64,000 nucleotides of DNA from Dacryopinax spathularia (Eukaryota > Basidiomycota > Dacrymycetes > Dacrymycetales > Dacrymycetaceae). The notes below the pieces were generated by a model. It did no database searches. It saw only the letters and a list, made by a program, of their open reading frames with translations, and had not been told where the DNA came from. Each line of letters starts with the position of its first letter. Within the stretch, counting starts at the first letter, position 1. This document shows positions 35,369 to 55,916 of the stretch, one piece after another. The stretch covers positions 806,001 through 870,000 of the forward strand of contig JBBPFI010000001.1 in NCBI GenBank assembly GCA_037974965.1. The letters run 5' to 3'. The position numbers and the translations under genes were made by a program.

Positions 35369-36221
35369 ATGTGCTCTGATATGAGGGATGATGAACTGCA
35401 GCACGGGGGGGAAGAGATGTATGGGAGCGCGTAGTAGGTAGTATGGAGCATAATCTTCTCTAATTATGAATGTATCAACAAGAAGCTTGCTCCAACAAAC
35501 CCTAACTACTACGATCACTCCCCCGGCGCGACTCGATGAGCCCGATCGTAGCATGAAACGCTTATAGACCCCTAAAAGAAACGTAAAGAATGTACTGCTT
35601 TTGCCCGAACGAGAATCCCACGTGCGTTTGAGGAAATAGAAGGATGAGACATGATGGATGGATGGATGGGTACAGAGATCAGACAGAGACCGAAAGCAGG
35701 TGAGGATGGAGGCATGTTATTAGTGGTTTGTACACGAATTGGACCGGAATGAGATGGAAGGTGATGTGAAGAGTCGAGTCAAGCTGCGATCGATAGATGA
35801 CGAGATTGAGCGAGTGAGCGAGTGAGGGAAGAGATCGGAGGAGTGATGACGTGCGAGAGTGTACAATTGCGGTAGAGGGATAGAGGGATTCAGGCGAGGA
35901 GTCGGAGCCGGAGTCGATAATGGGAGAAGCAGAAAGTCAGCGGAGATGCGCAGCATCGGAATCGGGATCGACGGCCAAGCAGGGGAAACCGATTGAGCTA
36001 CGTCAGGTGATCAGATCAGCGATCCCTTGCTACCCCTGTTTGCGCGGAAAAACGCACGAAAAAAATAGGGATCGGATCGGATCGCGCACCGCGCCTCCAC
36101 CGCCCCCCTACAGCTAGCCTCGTGGCGCATGACCCGTCACTAGCTCGTAGGTCTAGGCAAGCACGCGGCCCTGCCTCTGCATGCCCAGTGGTTCTGAGGG
36201 GGAAGGAGGAAGCGGAGGGAG
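35369..36221. other. Spacer with short simple repeats
   Basis: 853 bp without a supported gene. It contains a (GATG)n run near 35652-35668, GAGCGAGTGAGCGAGTGAG near 35809-35827, and a GGATC run near 36068-36082. These are ordinary microsatellites. Confidence 0.5.
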
Positions 36222-38155
36222 TCAGCAGATGACGCAGCCGTCGGAGAACCACCAGTGGTTGCTGAGCTGCTCGATCCAGTGTACTATCAGCCGGAGCCGG
36301 AGCCGGGTTGACCGGATGGGGAGGAGCTTCGCTTTCTCCGCTTCGTCAATGGGCATGATCTGTCGCAGGAGCGTTAGCATGGCTTTCAGTAATGGATGAT
36401 GGAAAGTGGGAACGCACAGCAGCGATCCAAAACGAATAAGCCGAAGGATCCTCCGGCGCATCCCCATACGTAGTATCCAACCTCTGCACAACCCAAGGCG
36501 CACTCCCACTCCTAAGCGTATCCACAAACGCATGACACTTGACCATAAGCTCGTCGATCGTCGGGCTCGGCACGCCAGCCAGGAGAGGCGGAACGTCCGC
36601 AAGGCCGAGCATGGTCGGTGTTGGGTCTTCGTGTGTTGGCGCTGCGGGCTCTCTTGCTGGGCCAGGAGATGTACAACCGCGCGAAGGCGCGCTTCGGGTC
36701 CGATGGGGAGACGTGAGTGGTAAAGCGGTCTTCTCGACTTCTACCTCGACTTCGGGCGGGTAGTCGTCGATCCTCTCGATCTTGCCTACGATGTACCCGT
36801 CCAGCAGGCCTCGCTCGACGATCCTGAACCTCCACGTCCCCACCGTCTCGAGCATAGACCGCCCGTCGGGAAACATCTGCACAGACCTGATCTCCATCAT
36901 CGTCCCGTACTCCATTCCCTCTGCGTGACTCCTCGACTGGGCGATAGCGCCAAATCGGTAGGTCTTGTCCTCCATTACACGCCGGAGCATGAGTCGATAG
37001 CGCGGCTCGAAGAGGTGCAGCATGGTGGGCATCCCTGGGAAAGCGAGCAGAGGGTAGAAGATGGGTGTGTTCAGGCGGGAGTTGCGTCCTTCTTGCTCGA
37101 GTTGTTGCCGGCGCTCGACGTATTGGGCGGGGAAGGCGGTCAGGACTGTGAAATATTAGCATATACGATACGTTTGGGTGCAGTGGGCTCACTGATGGAC
37201 ATGATGATCTTGTTATGTGGATGGTCTTGATGGTACGAGAAACCCGGCATCTCCTCCCTGCACAGCGGGCATGTACTGCCATGGTCCAAGCTCCTCTGCA
37301 GACACTTGGCGCAGAAGGTCTACGCCGGCTTAGCATCCAACTCGCGTCAATGAGGTAGAAAGGACGTACATGCTGGCAAGGCGTCGTCACCGGCTCATAT
37401 AAGAGCAAGTAACACATCGAGCACAAAAGCTCCGCCATGAGCTCCTTCTCCAGCTTGGTCATGTCCGCTTCTGAATCCCCTGTGCCCGTTCCGCTGCGAG
37501 AGCCGCTCGTTTCTCCACTCGTACCAGAGGGTCCAGCTCGTGGAGGAAGGTTCGTCCCCCTTCTGGGACGTTTCCTTGGCCTGTTCGTACGAGGCGACGG
37601 CGGCTCACTGCCTCTTCTCTCTCCAGCGTCTGCAGCAGGACGAGCACCAGCGCCCTCATCCGCATCGTCGCTCGAACCATCTTCGTCTCTGAACCCTTCT
37701 ACCGTCCCCTCACGCTCGGCTTCCTCCTCCCTCGCATTACGCATGATCACGTCCATCAAACTCGACACGGTCGTGTCCGTCCTCGGATGCGGAACACGGA
37801 TGACAGTCCCCTGCGGCCCCCCGTTTAGAAAGGAGTCCATCCGCGGCGTAGGGTAGAAAGTGACCGTTGTCTGTGATGAGCTGCCTGCTGTTGGCTCCAA
37901 GGAGCGTACTCGGCTAGTAGCACGAACACAAGAGGGAACGGGGCAGGTGGGCAGGTTGGGAGGTTGGGAAGGACGGTGGTGTGATGGGACTGATGGTGTG
38001 GGCGGAGGAGCGGGGGATGAGGGTGAGGATGTGACGTGGGATGAGCAGACTGTATGCCCGCATAGGAGGGTGGTGGGTTGTCGGAGGGGTGAGCCTGGTG
38101 GGCAGCATGGGCAGTTTAAGAGAGGCACGAGGTCTGAGGCTCGCAGTTTTGGCAT
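36222..38155 (-). CDS. RING-finger and LON-domain protein (LONRF type)
   Basis: Four exons (37370-38155, 37193-37319, 36418-37145 and 36222-36359) give 592 aa. An N-terminal Cys/His cluster (LLNCPCC, LLCGHTVCSSH, CPVPSC) looks like a degenerate first RING. A disordered Arg/Pro/Ser region follows, then a full C3HC4 RING across intron 1 (LLCSMCYLLLYEPVTTPCQH joined to TFCAKCLQRS and CPLCREEM), and a LON substrate-binding (PUA-like) domain (PIFYPLLAFPGMPTMLHLFE, PRYRLMLRR, LETVGTWRFRIVERG). This is the architecture of LONRF ubiquitin ligases. The RING implies E2 binding and substrate ubiquitination; substrates are unknown. A Pro/Ala-rich insert interrupts the LON domain. The C-terminus (LRLRLIVHWIEQLSNHWWFS) is in the 46-codon last exon. 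Intron 1 lies between the RING ligands. Confidence 0.88.
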
Positions 38156-41019
38156 CGTGCGGAAGTGAGAGACAAGGTCGCTGAGCGGGGAGGGAGAGAG
38201 TGAGGGGAGGCGAAGGAGAGACGGTGAGGGCGAAGGGCAAGGGAGGGGGGAGGGGGTCTATGAAGACGATGGTGTGATGGTGGCGGCGGAGGAGTGACGG
38301 TCGATGAGCGGGCGTGGTTTACTCAGGTACGGTCGCGATCGCGTTGAGTGCGACAAGGGGTCCCGATGTTCCGTTGCGCATACATCCATACCCATCCCTC
38401 TCTCTCTCTGTGAAGGACTGAGAAGGAAAAGGTGGGAGGGATAGCCACACCCGATCGTAGCGTCTCCGACGTGATGCTCCCACAAACTATGCCTCCGCAT
38501 CGATAGGGTAAAACCACATCGAGATCGACTCAGCGCGTGCTGCCATTGATCCCGCCCCCGGCAAACGACAAAATGAACGACTCCATAGCAACTCGAGAAA
38601 CAAGATCCTGGCGTTTATCCGTCGCTCGTTTGGCCCTGGACGACCAGCGGCTCGCAGCGAAGCGAAGTGCTCGCATCCGACATCTTTCCCCTCGCCTTCA
38701 CATCGTCCATCTTCAAAATATTCGCAACCTCACTCGGAGACATGCGCGATCCCCGGCTCCTATCCCTAATCCGTCTCCTAGCTCCGCAACTCTCGCTAAA
38801 GACCTTGCTGCGAGGTTTCGCCTAGCCGACAACACGCAGCTTGGTAGCTGGCTGCATGTACATGTAAGGGGCGAATCGAAGCACCTACCCTGCGCCACGA
38901 AAGGGTATCAGAATCGGGCCTACTCCTGCGGGCGCCGGGCGTGGCTTTCTCCTCTCGGATCCTGGGCCGGCGGCTCCTCCCCCTCCTCCTCTCTTCCCTT
39001 GCGGCCTGATACATGCCTCCAGCACCTGGCACAAGTCTTTCGCTGTCTGAATCCCTGACGCTGGTCGTCATCCCAACCCAAACCGGCGGCCGGAAATGCG
39101 CCTCGCCTTCCCACATCTCCAGTTCTCCGAACAACGAGCGCCCGAATTAGCGCCCGAGCCGAATAGAGGCTTGCAAGGGCAGGGCACGTAGGGACAAGGG
39201 CATAAGGGCATAAGGCACCGGCGGCCGGGCGGCGGTGTTGCGATCCCTTGCATGGATTTGTAGCGTTCCTGACCAACGCGGGACGGCGCGAATAAGCTCC
39301 ATCTTGCCCGAGCCTATTGGCCTGCGGAGCCCAAGCAGGCTTGCACCTCCGTTCATACGAATGACCGCTACCTTCCTCTCCCTTCTGCAGCAAGACGATA
39401 GACAACCGGGTGCGAGAGGATGTTTGGTCGCTGTCCTTCCAGCATTCGCACAGGCCTGCGGGGAACGAAACCGGGGATATTAGCGCTCGCTCGTACGACC
39501 ACACGTGGCTCGCCATACTGGGATCGGACCACTCTCTCCCTAGCCAGCGCACGACAGACGGGGTATGGGGGGAAGCAGAAGAACGTGTAACTTATCCCCT
39601 ATCCGTTCACCAGGACCGGGGAACGCGCGTCACCGTCTCCCACAAAGCAGGGACGGAACGTGCTGGCCACATGCCATTTTGCTCTAGATGGAGAAAGGGG
39701 AGAGATCAACAAACATCAGCCAGCGTTAAACGGAGTCCCATCCATCCCCTCCTCCACCCCCACCCCTTCCTCGACCGGACATGTCAAAGAAGCATGCTGC
39801 TCCCAAAGAAGCAAAGCCTTCTTCGCTCCCGCGAGGAAACGACGAAGACAGTCAGGAAGGCAAGTCTATCTAATCTCGCTTCCCCCTCCCCATAAGCCCA
39901 AGCCCCGCCACGCAAGCGCGTTCGCTTATAGAGGAGCAAGCGGAGTTGATTGACAGCCCCCATGCTTCCTTGCTTCCTTGCCGGCTTCGGGCTGCTTCAG
40001 AACCGCCCACATCCAAGATGCTCCACACGGGTCTGGGCTTCTCCTTCTCCTTCTGCGCAAAACGATCGACTAGCCTTGCTCCAGCGCTAGCATCAGCTAA
40101 AGGAGTGTTAACTCCATCCCTGAATTCTCCAGGAACATGCATATGTTTCGCCGCGCCCACAGAAGGCGGAGAACTTGAAGGAGAAGGGTAAAATGCCCCC
40201 GCCCGGCTTCTCCGTCGATTTCGGCGCCTTGCCCGATCGGCGCCTAACGCTCTGAAACCCCGCGGTGCGGGTATGTCGTCAGTTCCTGAGGTGGGTTGGG
40301 CTGTTTTACCACTTTTGAGGATGGGCGGGTCTGTGCGGTTTGGGACGTTTGGTGAGGTGGATGTATTATTGTAGACCTGAACTTGTGGTGTTTTTGGGAT
40401 AGGAAGCTTGGTTTAGGGGTCGTGGACGTCGTTTTCTGGTCACTCGAAGAGTAACTTCAGGAAAGTGAACCGAAAAGCGCTACTAACTCTGGTCGAACGC
40501 TTTTCTGAGCCGTCCTCTCAAACAGCCGCGTTCAAAACCCAAATACTCAAATACCCGAATGCCAGACTCATATGGGCCGTCAGCGCTCTCCATAGACTGC
40601 ATAAGTACATGCAGTGCTATAGGTTGGTCCTCACTGTTGATCCGATGAATTGAATTGAATATAAAATGGATGTTTCTCATTCATTTCGTTGTGCAGCTTC
40701 CGATCCCTTGCGTTTTGGGGAAGGTGCCGCCGGTATCCCTCTCAGCTGTTCATTGCGAAGCAGAGGCACGTCCACTTTGGATTGATTGGATTTCAATATG
40801 ATGCTGTCACTTGGTGGTGAGTGTTTTGCATAAAGGTTAGGCATTTGTTGTTGCGCTCGTTGTTGACAGTCGAAACGAATCAAGTATTGTATCCTCGCGT
40901 ATATTTGCTTCTCGCGGACAAGGAGCAAGGCTTGGAGCAATCCCTCCTGATTAGACTGCGCAGGTAGGACAACGAGTGCTAGTCGAATGAACACTCGATT
41001 ATAGCTCGTCCTCAACCCG
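38156..41019. other. 2.9-kb spacer without a supported gene
   Basis: This is the longest gene-free stretch between recognised genes. Its left end should hold the promoter of the RING/LON gene and its right end the 3' UTR of the nucleolar protein gene. The largest frames (38573-39058 plus, 38920-39552 minus, 39870-40160 minus) overlap, are Arg/Ser/Pro-rich and have no family features. I found no tRNA, TIRs or long repeats by eye. A long noncoding RNA or a lineage-specific gene cannot be excluded. Confidence 0.5.
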
Positions 41020-43605
41020 CTAGAAGAACACCTCCTCCACGCGATACACCCCAACCTGCATATCCGCCTCCTCCTGGGCCCTCTTTCTTCTCCTCCCTTC
41101 CTCAAACCTCGACACCGCCTTCTGCGGCACCCCAGCCTTCCGCTGCTCTCGCCTGCGTTTCGCAAATACCTCCAGAGGGCCACGAAGGCGGTCGAGCTGC
41201 GCTGCTAGGGTGATCTGCGGAGCTAGGAGAGTGGAGAGAGACTTCAGGATCGGACGCGATGGTGCGTGCTGGAGGAGGGAGATGTAGTACGTGTCTAGCA
41301 GGGTCTCGACGAATGAGAGGATCTGCAACCACATCATCAGCATGATCATCGGCCACGGAAGGGGAACGGATACGTACAGCGTCCACTCTCGGCTTGGGCC
41401 GGAAGTCAACTTCCACTATCCCTGCTTCTTGGTCCAGCTCCAGCCCAGAGAGGCCGCTCTGCTCCAGCCAGCCCTGCAAGACTTCAAGCAAGCGGCACAC
41501 GTCCGCCATGTCCGTCAGTTGCTCCCTCAGCGCGAGCCGGAGTGCGGGCCTCGTGATTGGTGCAGCCAGGACAGCGGCCAGTACTTTTGGTAGAGGCAAC
41601 GGGGCTGGCGCACCAGTGCCTTTCAGACTGGCCATGAGCACACGCACGATAGCACTTTCTGGGATGTCCACGACCATCCGAAGAGCAACTACGACGCTCG
41701 CCCAGTCGTTTCGCTCTAGCAGCACATCAAGCAGCTTCTGGTCGCCTTTGACCATATTGTATGACACAAGGCCGCGCCTCATCAGGGACCGGAGGATGGT
41801 GGAGTGAGCCTCTGTGGCTGGCTTGGGAGGAAAGAGAAGTACGTCCAGCAGCTGCTCGACGAGCGCCACGGGGAAGTGCAAGAGAGGCGTCTGCTTCTTT
41901 GCAGCAGGTGTCGTCGGTTTTGGCTGTGTTGTGCCGTTGAGTTCCCGACCGTTGGTGAGCGTCGCCTCTTCATCAGACTCCTCGTCAAGCAGACGGCTCG
42001 AAGGCGCCGCGATGTCGTCCTCGTCCGACTCTTCCTCTTCTCCCTCCGGAGCGTGGTGGCCGTTAGCCGTTGCCTGCGTCTGAAGATTGACCCAATCGTT
42101 GAATGTCTTTTGCGCATCTTGGGACTTGCCAGCTCGCAGCGCCGCCTCCACATCGTTAACCAGCTTGCGTTGGCTTTCAGAGAGTCCCACATCCACTTCC
42201 GGTCTTTGCGTGTCCGACAGTTGTAGTCGACCGAGAGCATTGAGCAGGCTGGAAGCTTGCGGGACGGAGTATGGCACGATGTACACCGATGATCGGGATT
42301 TTCCGTCGTTCTTCTTTTCTCCTAATGGGCTCGTCAGACTAAGGAGGGCTTGATTTCCACCGGCTTGGGACAGATGTAGGCCGAATTTCTCGGGGAGACT
42401 TGCAGGGAGAGACATGGTATAGTTGGCGAGTTTGACGGGGTATCGGGTGTCCCAGAGCTCCAGCTGAAGCTGCCGGGTCGATGGGGAAGCGACCGCGAGC
42501 AGTAGGTGGGTGGACATTAGGCCAAGAAGCGATGCCTGCGGGGAGGCTGTTGAGGATTTTGGAAGGGCGGTCGTTATGGGTGTAGGGGCGAGCGAGTAGG
42601 AGACGGAGGATGATGCCGATATATGCAGTGAGAAGCACTGGCCGGAAGACACTGCATTCAGGTGTCAACCGTGCTTTCCTATTGTAAAAACAATGTGCGC
42701 TTACGCAGGATACTAGCGTTCCCACTTGCCTCACAAGAGACAGAAAGAACGTCTGATGCCTGAGAAGACGTCAATACGGGGACCTCGGCAAATGCAAATG
42801 GTGATGCACGTTTATATCCTCGACTTGCGCCCAGTCAACTTCGCTCATTTTGTCATCCTCGACCTTCACTATTCGTACCCCAAACTTTCCCTCCTCGTTG
42901 CCAAAGAAAGAGACCACCAGAGCCTGAAATGATGCCTCTTCCACTATACTCGCGGTCAGGTTTGACTTCGGAAAGATGATGTTTTTTGGTCGTCCCGATA
43001 TTGTGAATGGTGGAGGTAGTTCGTGTATGATCTCCAATGTGGAAGATGCAAGCGTCAAGTGTCCGTCAGAGTGTGCGACGATAACTTTTGAGGGCAGAGA
43101 GTTCGCATATAGGAACTCTTCTATGGGGTGCGGTAGCTGAGAGAGTCGTTAACAAACTAGAGATTCACCGTGAACAAACATGGCGTACCTCCACACTGCT
43201 TCTTGACGCAGTGTCTTCGCTCCCTTCTGGCCATACCCAGGCCGTTTTACTACCATCTTTTAAGTCGGTTCCGGCGGCCACAGCAACATATGCTGAGCGC
43301 TTGCCGCCCTTGCCCACTCTACTGGCGGCGGCGCAGCGGTAGAACGTTGAGGGACCAAGGGTATATGCGGATACAGGATGGAGCGACGTGCGCTTCTGTT
43401 CTGTCAGTGATCGCTCTGCAGGCCATGGAGACCAGCTCACGTCGTAGGTGTGTATGCCATCACCCTGAACTGTCACCACCACCTCCGCAACATCTCCCCA
43501 TCCTCCTCTAGCCTGGACGTGGGGTAGGCCTCTTGAGTTGGACGGACCAGCAGTTGTCGGTACTGCGTAAGAATGTAGAAGGTACGGCTCCGATATGGAC
43601 GCCAT
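41020..43605 (-). CDS. NOL11/Utp8-like nucleolar protein (t-UTP), tentative
   Basis: Six exons (43441-43605, 43189-43395, 42810-43136, 42705-42759, 41378-42651 and 41020-41322) sum to 776 aa. The N-terminal half is strand-rich like a degenerate beta-propeller (VVVTVQGDGIHTYD, VIVAHSDGHLTLAS, QCFSLHISASSSVSYSL, LLLAVASPSTRQLQLELWDT). The middle has an acidic patch (EGEEEESDEDD) and the C-terminal half is helical (LVEQLLDVLLFPP, LSFVETLLDTYYISLLQHAP), ending in a basic stretch (FAKRRREQRKAG, EEGRRRKRAQ) and YRVEEVFF. This layout fits the NOL11/Utp8 component of the t-UTP/UtpA complex that promotes pre-rRNA transcription and 18S processing. The assignment rests on architecture and the tail; primary sequence of the family diverges quickly. 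The first intron (45 nt) has no in-frame stop. Confidence 0.55.
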
Positions 43606-43885
43606 CTGGCCACCGTTCACCGACGTAGGACGACCGAAGAAAGGTAGGTGCCGCCGTTGTTGCACCCACCAAAATGGTGCACAAAGTGTTTGCTAGGCGC
43701 GTTGCGGTGAACGACGAGCCAGACTTTTTAGGCGTGCTTCGGCATTTTTCTGGTGACGAGGAAGACCCCTGCACAGCCACGAGAAGGTCATTACGCCACG
43801 AACCGAACGTTACCTAACCCCGATCACCGTATTAGAGCACTCTGACCTGAACACCAAGTACTGGCATGAACATATAGAAGAAAGC

Positions 43886-44812
43886 ATGTCACGAAGAGTG
43901 TTCGTTGTTACTGGTACCTCGAGGGGGCTAGGACTGGAGTTCGTGAAGCAGCTGGTGAGCCCCATAAGTCACAACCTAAAGGGTCGAGCTCAACCACCAT
44001 AGGCTGCCCAACCCGAGAACACCGTCATCTGCGTTGTGCGGACACTACGAAACACAGATCAGTTAGCCCACTTCAGCAACGACAAGGACAATGTGTTCAT
44101 TGTAGAAGCCGATATCTCAAAGCAAGCAGCTGTGCAAGTGCGTTCTGCTGTGACTAACTTCGGGCGGCGACTTACAACCGACGCAGGCCATTGTCGATCA
44201 GATTGATCAAATGTCGGACGGGAAGGTCGACGTGCTCATTAACAACGCTGCTATCAACACCGACCCTGCCCGACCAATGAATCAATGGTAGATTGCTCCT
44301 TCTTCCTGAGCCTCCAAGCTTGCTGATTACCAATTGTAGGGACGCCAAGTCCTTCAACAACCACCTGTTCGTCAATGTCACAGGATCCGTTCTTGTGACA
44401 AACGCGCTCCTGCCTATGTTACGAAAAGGCAACGAGAAGCGGATTATCAACATATCCAGTGGGATGGGCTCCTTGGCCTACAACGAGCCTGGCTCGGAAC
44501 CGACAGCCAGCTTCTCTGCGTTCTCCGTCTCGAAGGCAGGGCTCAACATGGCTACACGGAAATATGCGGTGGAGCTCGGAAAGGAGGGGTTCACAGCTGT
44601 TTCAATATCACCTGGCTGGGTGCAGACAAGACAAGGAGGCAGAGTAAGGACGCTATCCTCCATCTTCCGCTCACTTTTGCTGAATGGCACTCCAGGACGC
44701 ACCGCTCACAGCAACCGATGCCGTTTCCGCGATTTTGAAGGTGATGAACGGCTTGACACCTGAGCAAAATGGGGCATTTATCAACTACGATGGGACGGAG
44801 ATTGACTTCTAG
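43886..44812 (+). CDS. Short-chain dehydrogenase/reductase-like protein with Phe at the catalytic Tyr
   Basis: Five exons (43886-43954, 44003-44137, 44187-44287, 44340-44643 and 44696-44812) give 241 aa, the usual SDR length. The Rossmann cofactor motif is VTGTSRGLG, followed by EADISK, DVLINNAAI, the active-site Ser strand IINISSGMGS, and the PG motif in SISPGWVQT. It resembles the C-factor/sniffer carbonyl-reductase subgroup. In the YxxxK catalytic motif the sequence is FSVSK (codon TTC), so the proton-donor Tyr is Phe while Lys is kept. The enzyme may be inactive or work differently. It lies 280 bp from the divergent nucleolar-protein gene start. Confidence 0.85.
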
Positions 44813-45095
44813 TGTATTCATGTATATAAGTGTAATGTTGACGTGTTGAAAGGGCAAATCACATAATGCCCGGTCGGCCCGGTGACCTTTCGGTGCATCG
44901 GAAAGAGCTCGGTAAATCCGCGATCCGGAAGAAAGCCTTGACCGGGCGGACGACCCTTCGAACCACACAATTACCGAACGACGATCGTATGGTGCATAAG
45001 TCGCATCATTCACTCCGTGCGCCTCAGTCGATGCCTCAGTCTTTGCTTTCTCTGTTCTCCTGCATTGTACACTAGTGCGTGGTCGGGACTTGGGA

Positions 45096-47047
45096 ATGGG
45101 CAAGAAAGAGCAACCAACGCTCGCTGTCTCGACTGAGGTCGCCCCAGCACTCACACCTACATCTGGCAAGACCCTTACCCCGACCTCCACGATTGGCTTA
45201 CGAACACGAGAGGCCACGATAACCAGCGAGGAAGAGGCCATTGAGCTACCTTCTATCCCGAACGATGCTGGACTTCCCGCCGAACGGAGATTGCAGGTTC
45301 GACAAGGGACGATCCAGACGAAATGGCAGGAGAGGGTTGCAGTGCTAGCCTTGTGGTGGTGCTTGTTCATGGCTGGATGGTGTGTCCTGCTGTAAGCGCA
45401 GATGACCTGTACTGACCTGCGCTCTTCAGGAATGATGCAACGTACGTGGCATATCCGAGCATGGCGATGCTGCATGGCTAAATGGGCATAATCTGCAGTA
45501 CAGGTCCGCTACTGCCTCGTATTCAAGATTATTATAACGTTGGTACCACCGTACTATCCGGCCAACATATACTGACGCCCCTTCCAGGTCAACTTCACGG
45601 TCGTGTCTGTTCTTTTTATCTGTAACTTTATTGTACGTTCCTTGGTTAGGATGCTCTAGGTGGTGCTGATGCGATTGCCTAGGGGTTCACGAGCGCGGCG
45701 GTATTGAATGTGCGTTTGACGGACTGGTGGGGCTTTGGCGCGGTGGGTGCATCACGATTCTAGGTATACACATGGACTGAACATTGATCAGACCATTGCA
45801 TTGGGTGCCGCAGCGCAAGTTGTCGCGTATGCTATCGACACTGCAGCACCACCATACCCTTTGTTCTGCATAGCGTTCATCATTAACGGATTTGGGATTG
45901 GCCTTCAGGTGAGGATACCAGTACGCACTCCGGATAGGCCGCTGAACCGCTCCAGGATGCACAAGCCAACACCTTTGTGGCGTGTTTGGCTGATGCCGAT
46001 ACGAAAATGGGCTGGCTGCACGCGTTCTATGGCTTGGGTGCTTTGGTCGCGCCATTGATCGCTACGCAATTTGCTCAGCTGCCACGATTTTTCTTCCACT
46101 ACCTGGTCTCACTCGTCATCTCAGTCAGCAATCTCGCAGTCCTCATCTACGTCTTCAGGTTCAAGACGCAGGAAGGTGCGCCGTCCAAATGCATGGATAC
46201 GACTTCCATGATTTGACCATAACATATAGATTTGCTTGGTGTCACCGAACATCATGTCGAGGATGCGCAAATACCAGGCAATAAATATAAGCGAATGTTC
46301 GCATTAAAGATCCTACATCTCCTGGCGTTCTTTGCCCTCATCTATGTCGGCCTCGAGGTTACTATCGGAGGATGGATCGTCACATACATTATCGACGTTC
46401 GAGGCGGGAGTGTTTCCTCTGGTTACGTCTCTTCTGGGTTCTTTGGTGGTCTCACTTTGGGTCGTGTGTTGCTTCTATGGGTTAACAAGAAGGTGAGCTT
46501 GTGTGGCCCTTCCCTGGAACGAGGCTTATGTGCGTAGCTCGGCCCTAAATACGTGGTGATCATGTACTGCCTTCTGTGCATTGCCCTGGAGATCGTCATT
46601 TGGTTTGTCCGTTCTATTATTGGCGATGCTGTATCGGTCTCGCTTGTCGGTCTGCTTCTGGTAAGCCTTCGGCGCCGTGTAGTGACTCAATGGCTGACTT
46701 CTTTCAGGGACCAATATATCCCATTATAATGAACGTATCCAGCAGGATCCTTCCACGATCCTTGCTAGCAGGTTCTATCGGCTGGATAGCCAGGTGCGCT
46801 CCTTTGAAGGCAGCCCGACTCCGTTCTCATTGTACAAACAGTTTCGGACAAGTCGGTTCAGCCGTATTTCCGTTCATTACGGGCGCCCTATCACAGAGAG
46901 TACGTGCATTTTCCCGGCTGCGCTCTGTCTGCTCATCAGTATCTCCAGTTCGGTGTTCAAGTATTGGAGCCAATCTTGGTAGGCATGTTGGCCCTGCTGA
47001 TCCTGCTGTGGGCGATGGTCCCCACTCGGCCAAAGACAGACGATTAG
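45096..47047 (+). CDS. MFS transporter (Bsc6/fucose-permease-like general transporter)
   Basis: Twelve exons by hand-splicing, ending at TAG 47047. A cytosolic Thr/Ser/Glu-rich N-terminus leads to TM1 (VAVLALWWCLFMAGWNDATT), the motif GPLLPRIQDYYNVNFTVVS, and about eleven further hydrophobic helices (VLFICNFIGFTSAAVLNVRL, FIINGFGIGLQDAQANTF, LHAFYGLGALVAPLIATQF, LLAFFALIYVGLEVTIGGW, GQVGSAVFPFITGALSQR). The WND-x-TGPLLPRIQ signature and the E-V-T-x-GGW helix are typical of fungal Bsc6-like MFS proteins; substrate unknown. Exon 2 is a 12-nt micro-exon (45430-45441) needed to complete the WNDATT motif. ATG 45096 is the first in-frame ATG. Confidence 0.88.
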
Positions 47048-47315
47048 GGAGTTAGACAATCTGCAATTTTCTGGACCACAACATCACATATGTCTGCACC
47101 ATGTAGTAGACATAGAATTCGCGCATGTTACACGTTTTGGCATTCCTTGAACAAAGATAGGATGATGATCGTTGGTGGCCGTCAGGGACCGACAACGTAA
47201 ATCGTGACGAGACGCGTTCAGGGACGCGTCCTGATTTCGCGTTGGACCAGCACAGATGAGTCGGCGTAATAATCTCGACCGTTCGTCATTCCTCGACGTC
47301 CTGGACGACTAGGCA
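47048..47315. promoter_or_regulatory. ATR promoter with two MCB boxes
   Basis: 268 bp between the MFS stop and the ATR start. Two ACGCGT hexamers lie at 47212-47217 and 47224-47229, 12 bp start to start and about 90-100 bp before the ATG. ACGCGT is the MluI cell-cycle box bound by MBF (Mbp1/Res family with Swi6) in fungi, so this gene is probably induced at G1/S. Confidence 0.55.
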
Positions 47316-55857
<8,542 letters not shown>

Positions 55858-55916
55858 GGACGTCGTCGCGGTTGTACAGTACTATACAGTGTGTACAACA
55901 ATTGTACATATGTAAG

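Noticed and set aside
38573-39058. 161-aa plus-strand ORF in the large spacer
   Set aside because: It has an ATG but is Arg/Ser-rich, overlaps frames on the other strand and shows no domain; not enough support.
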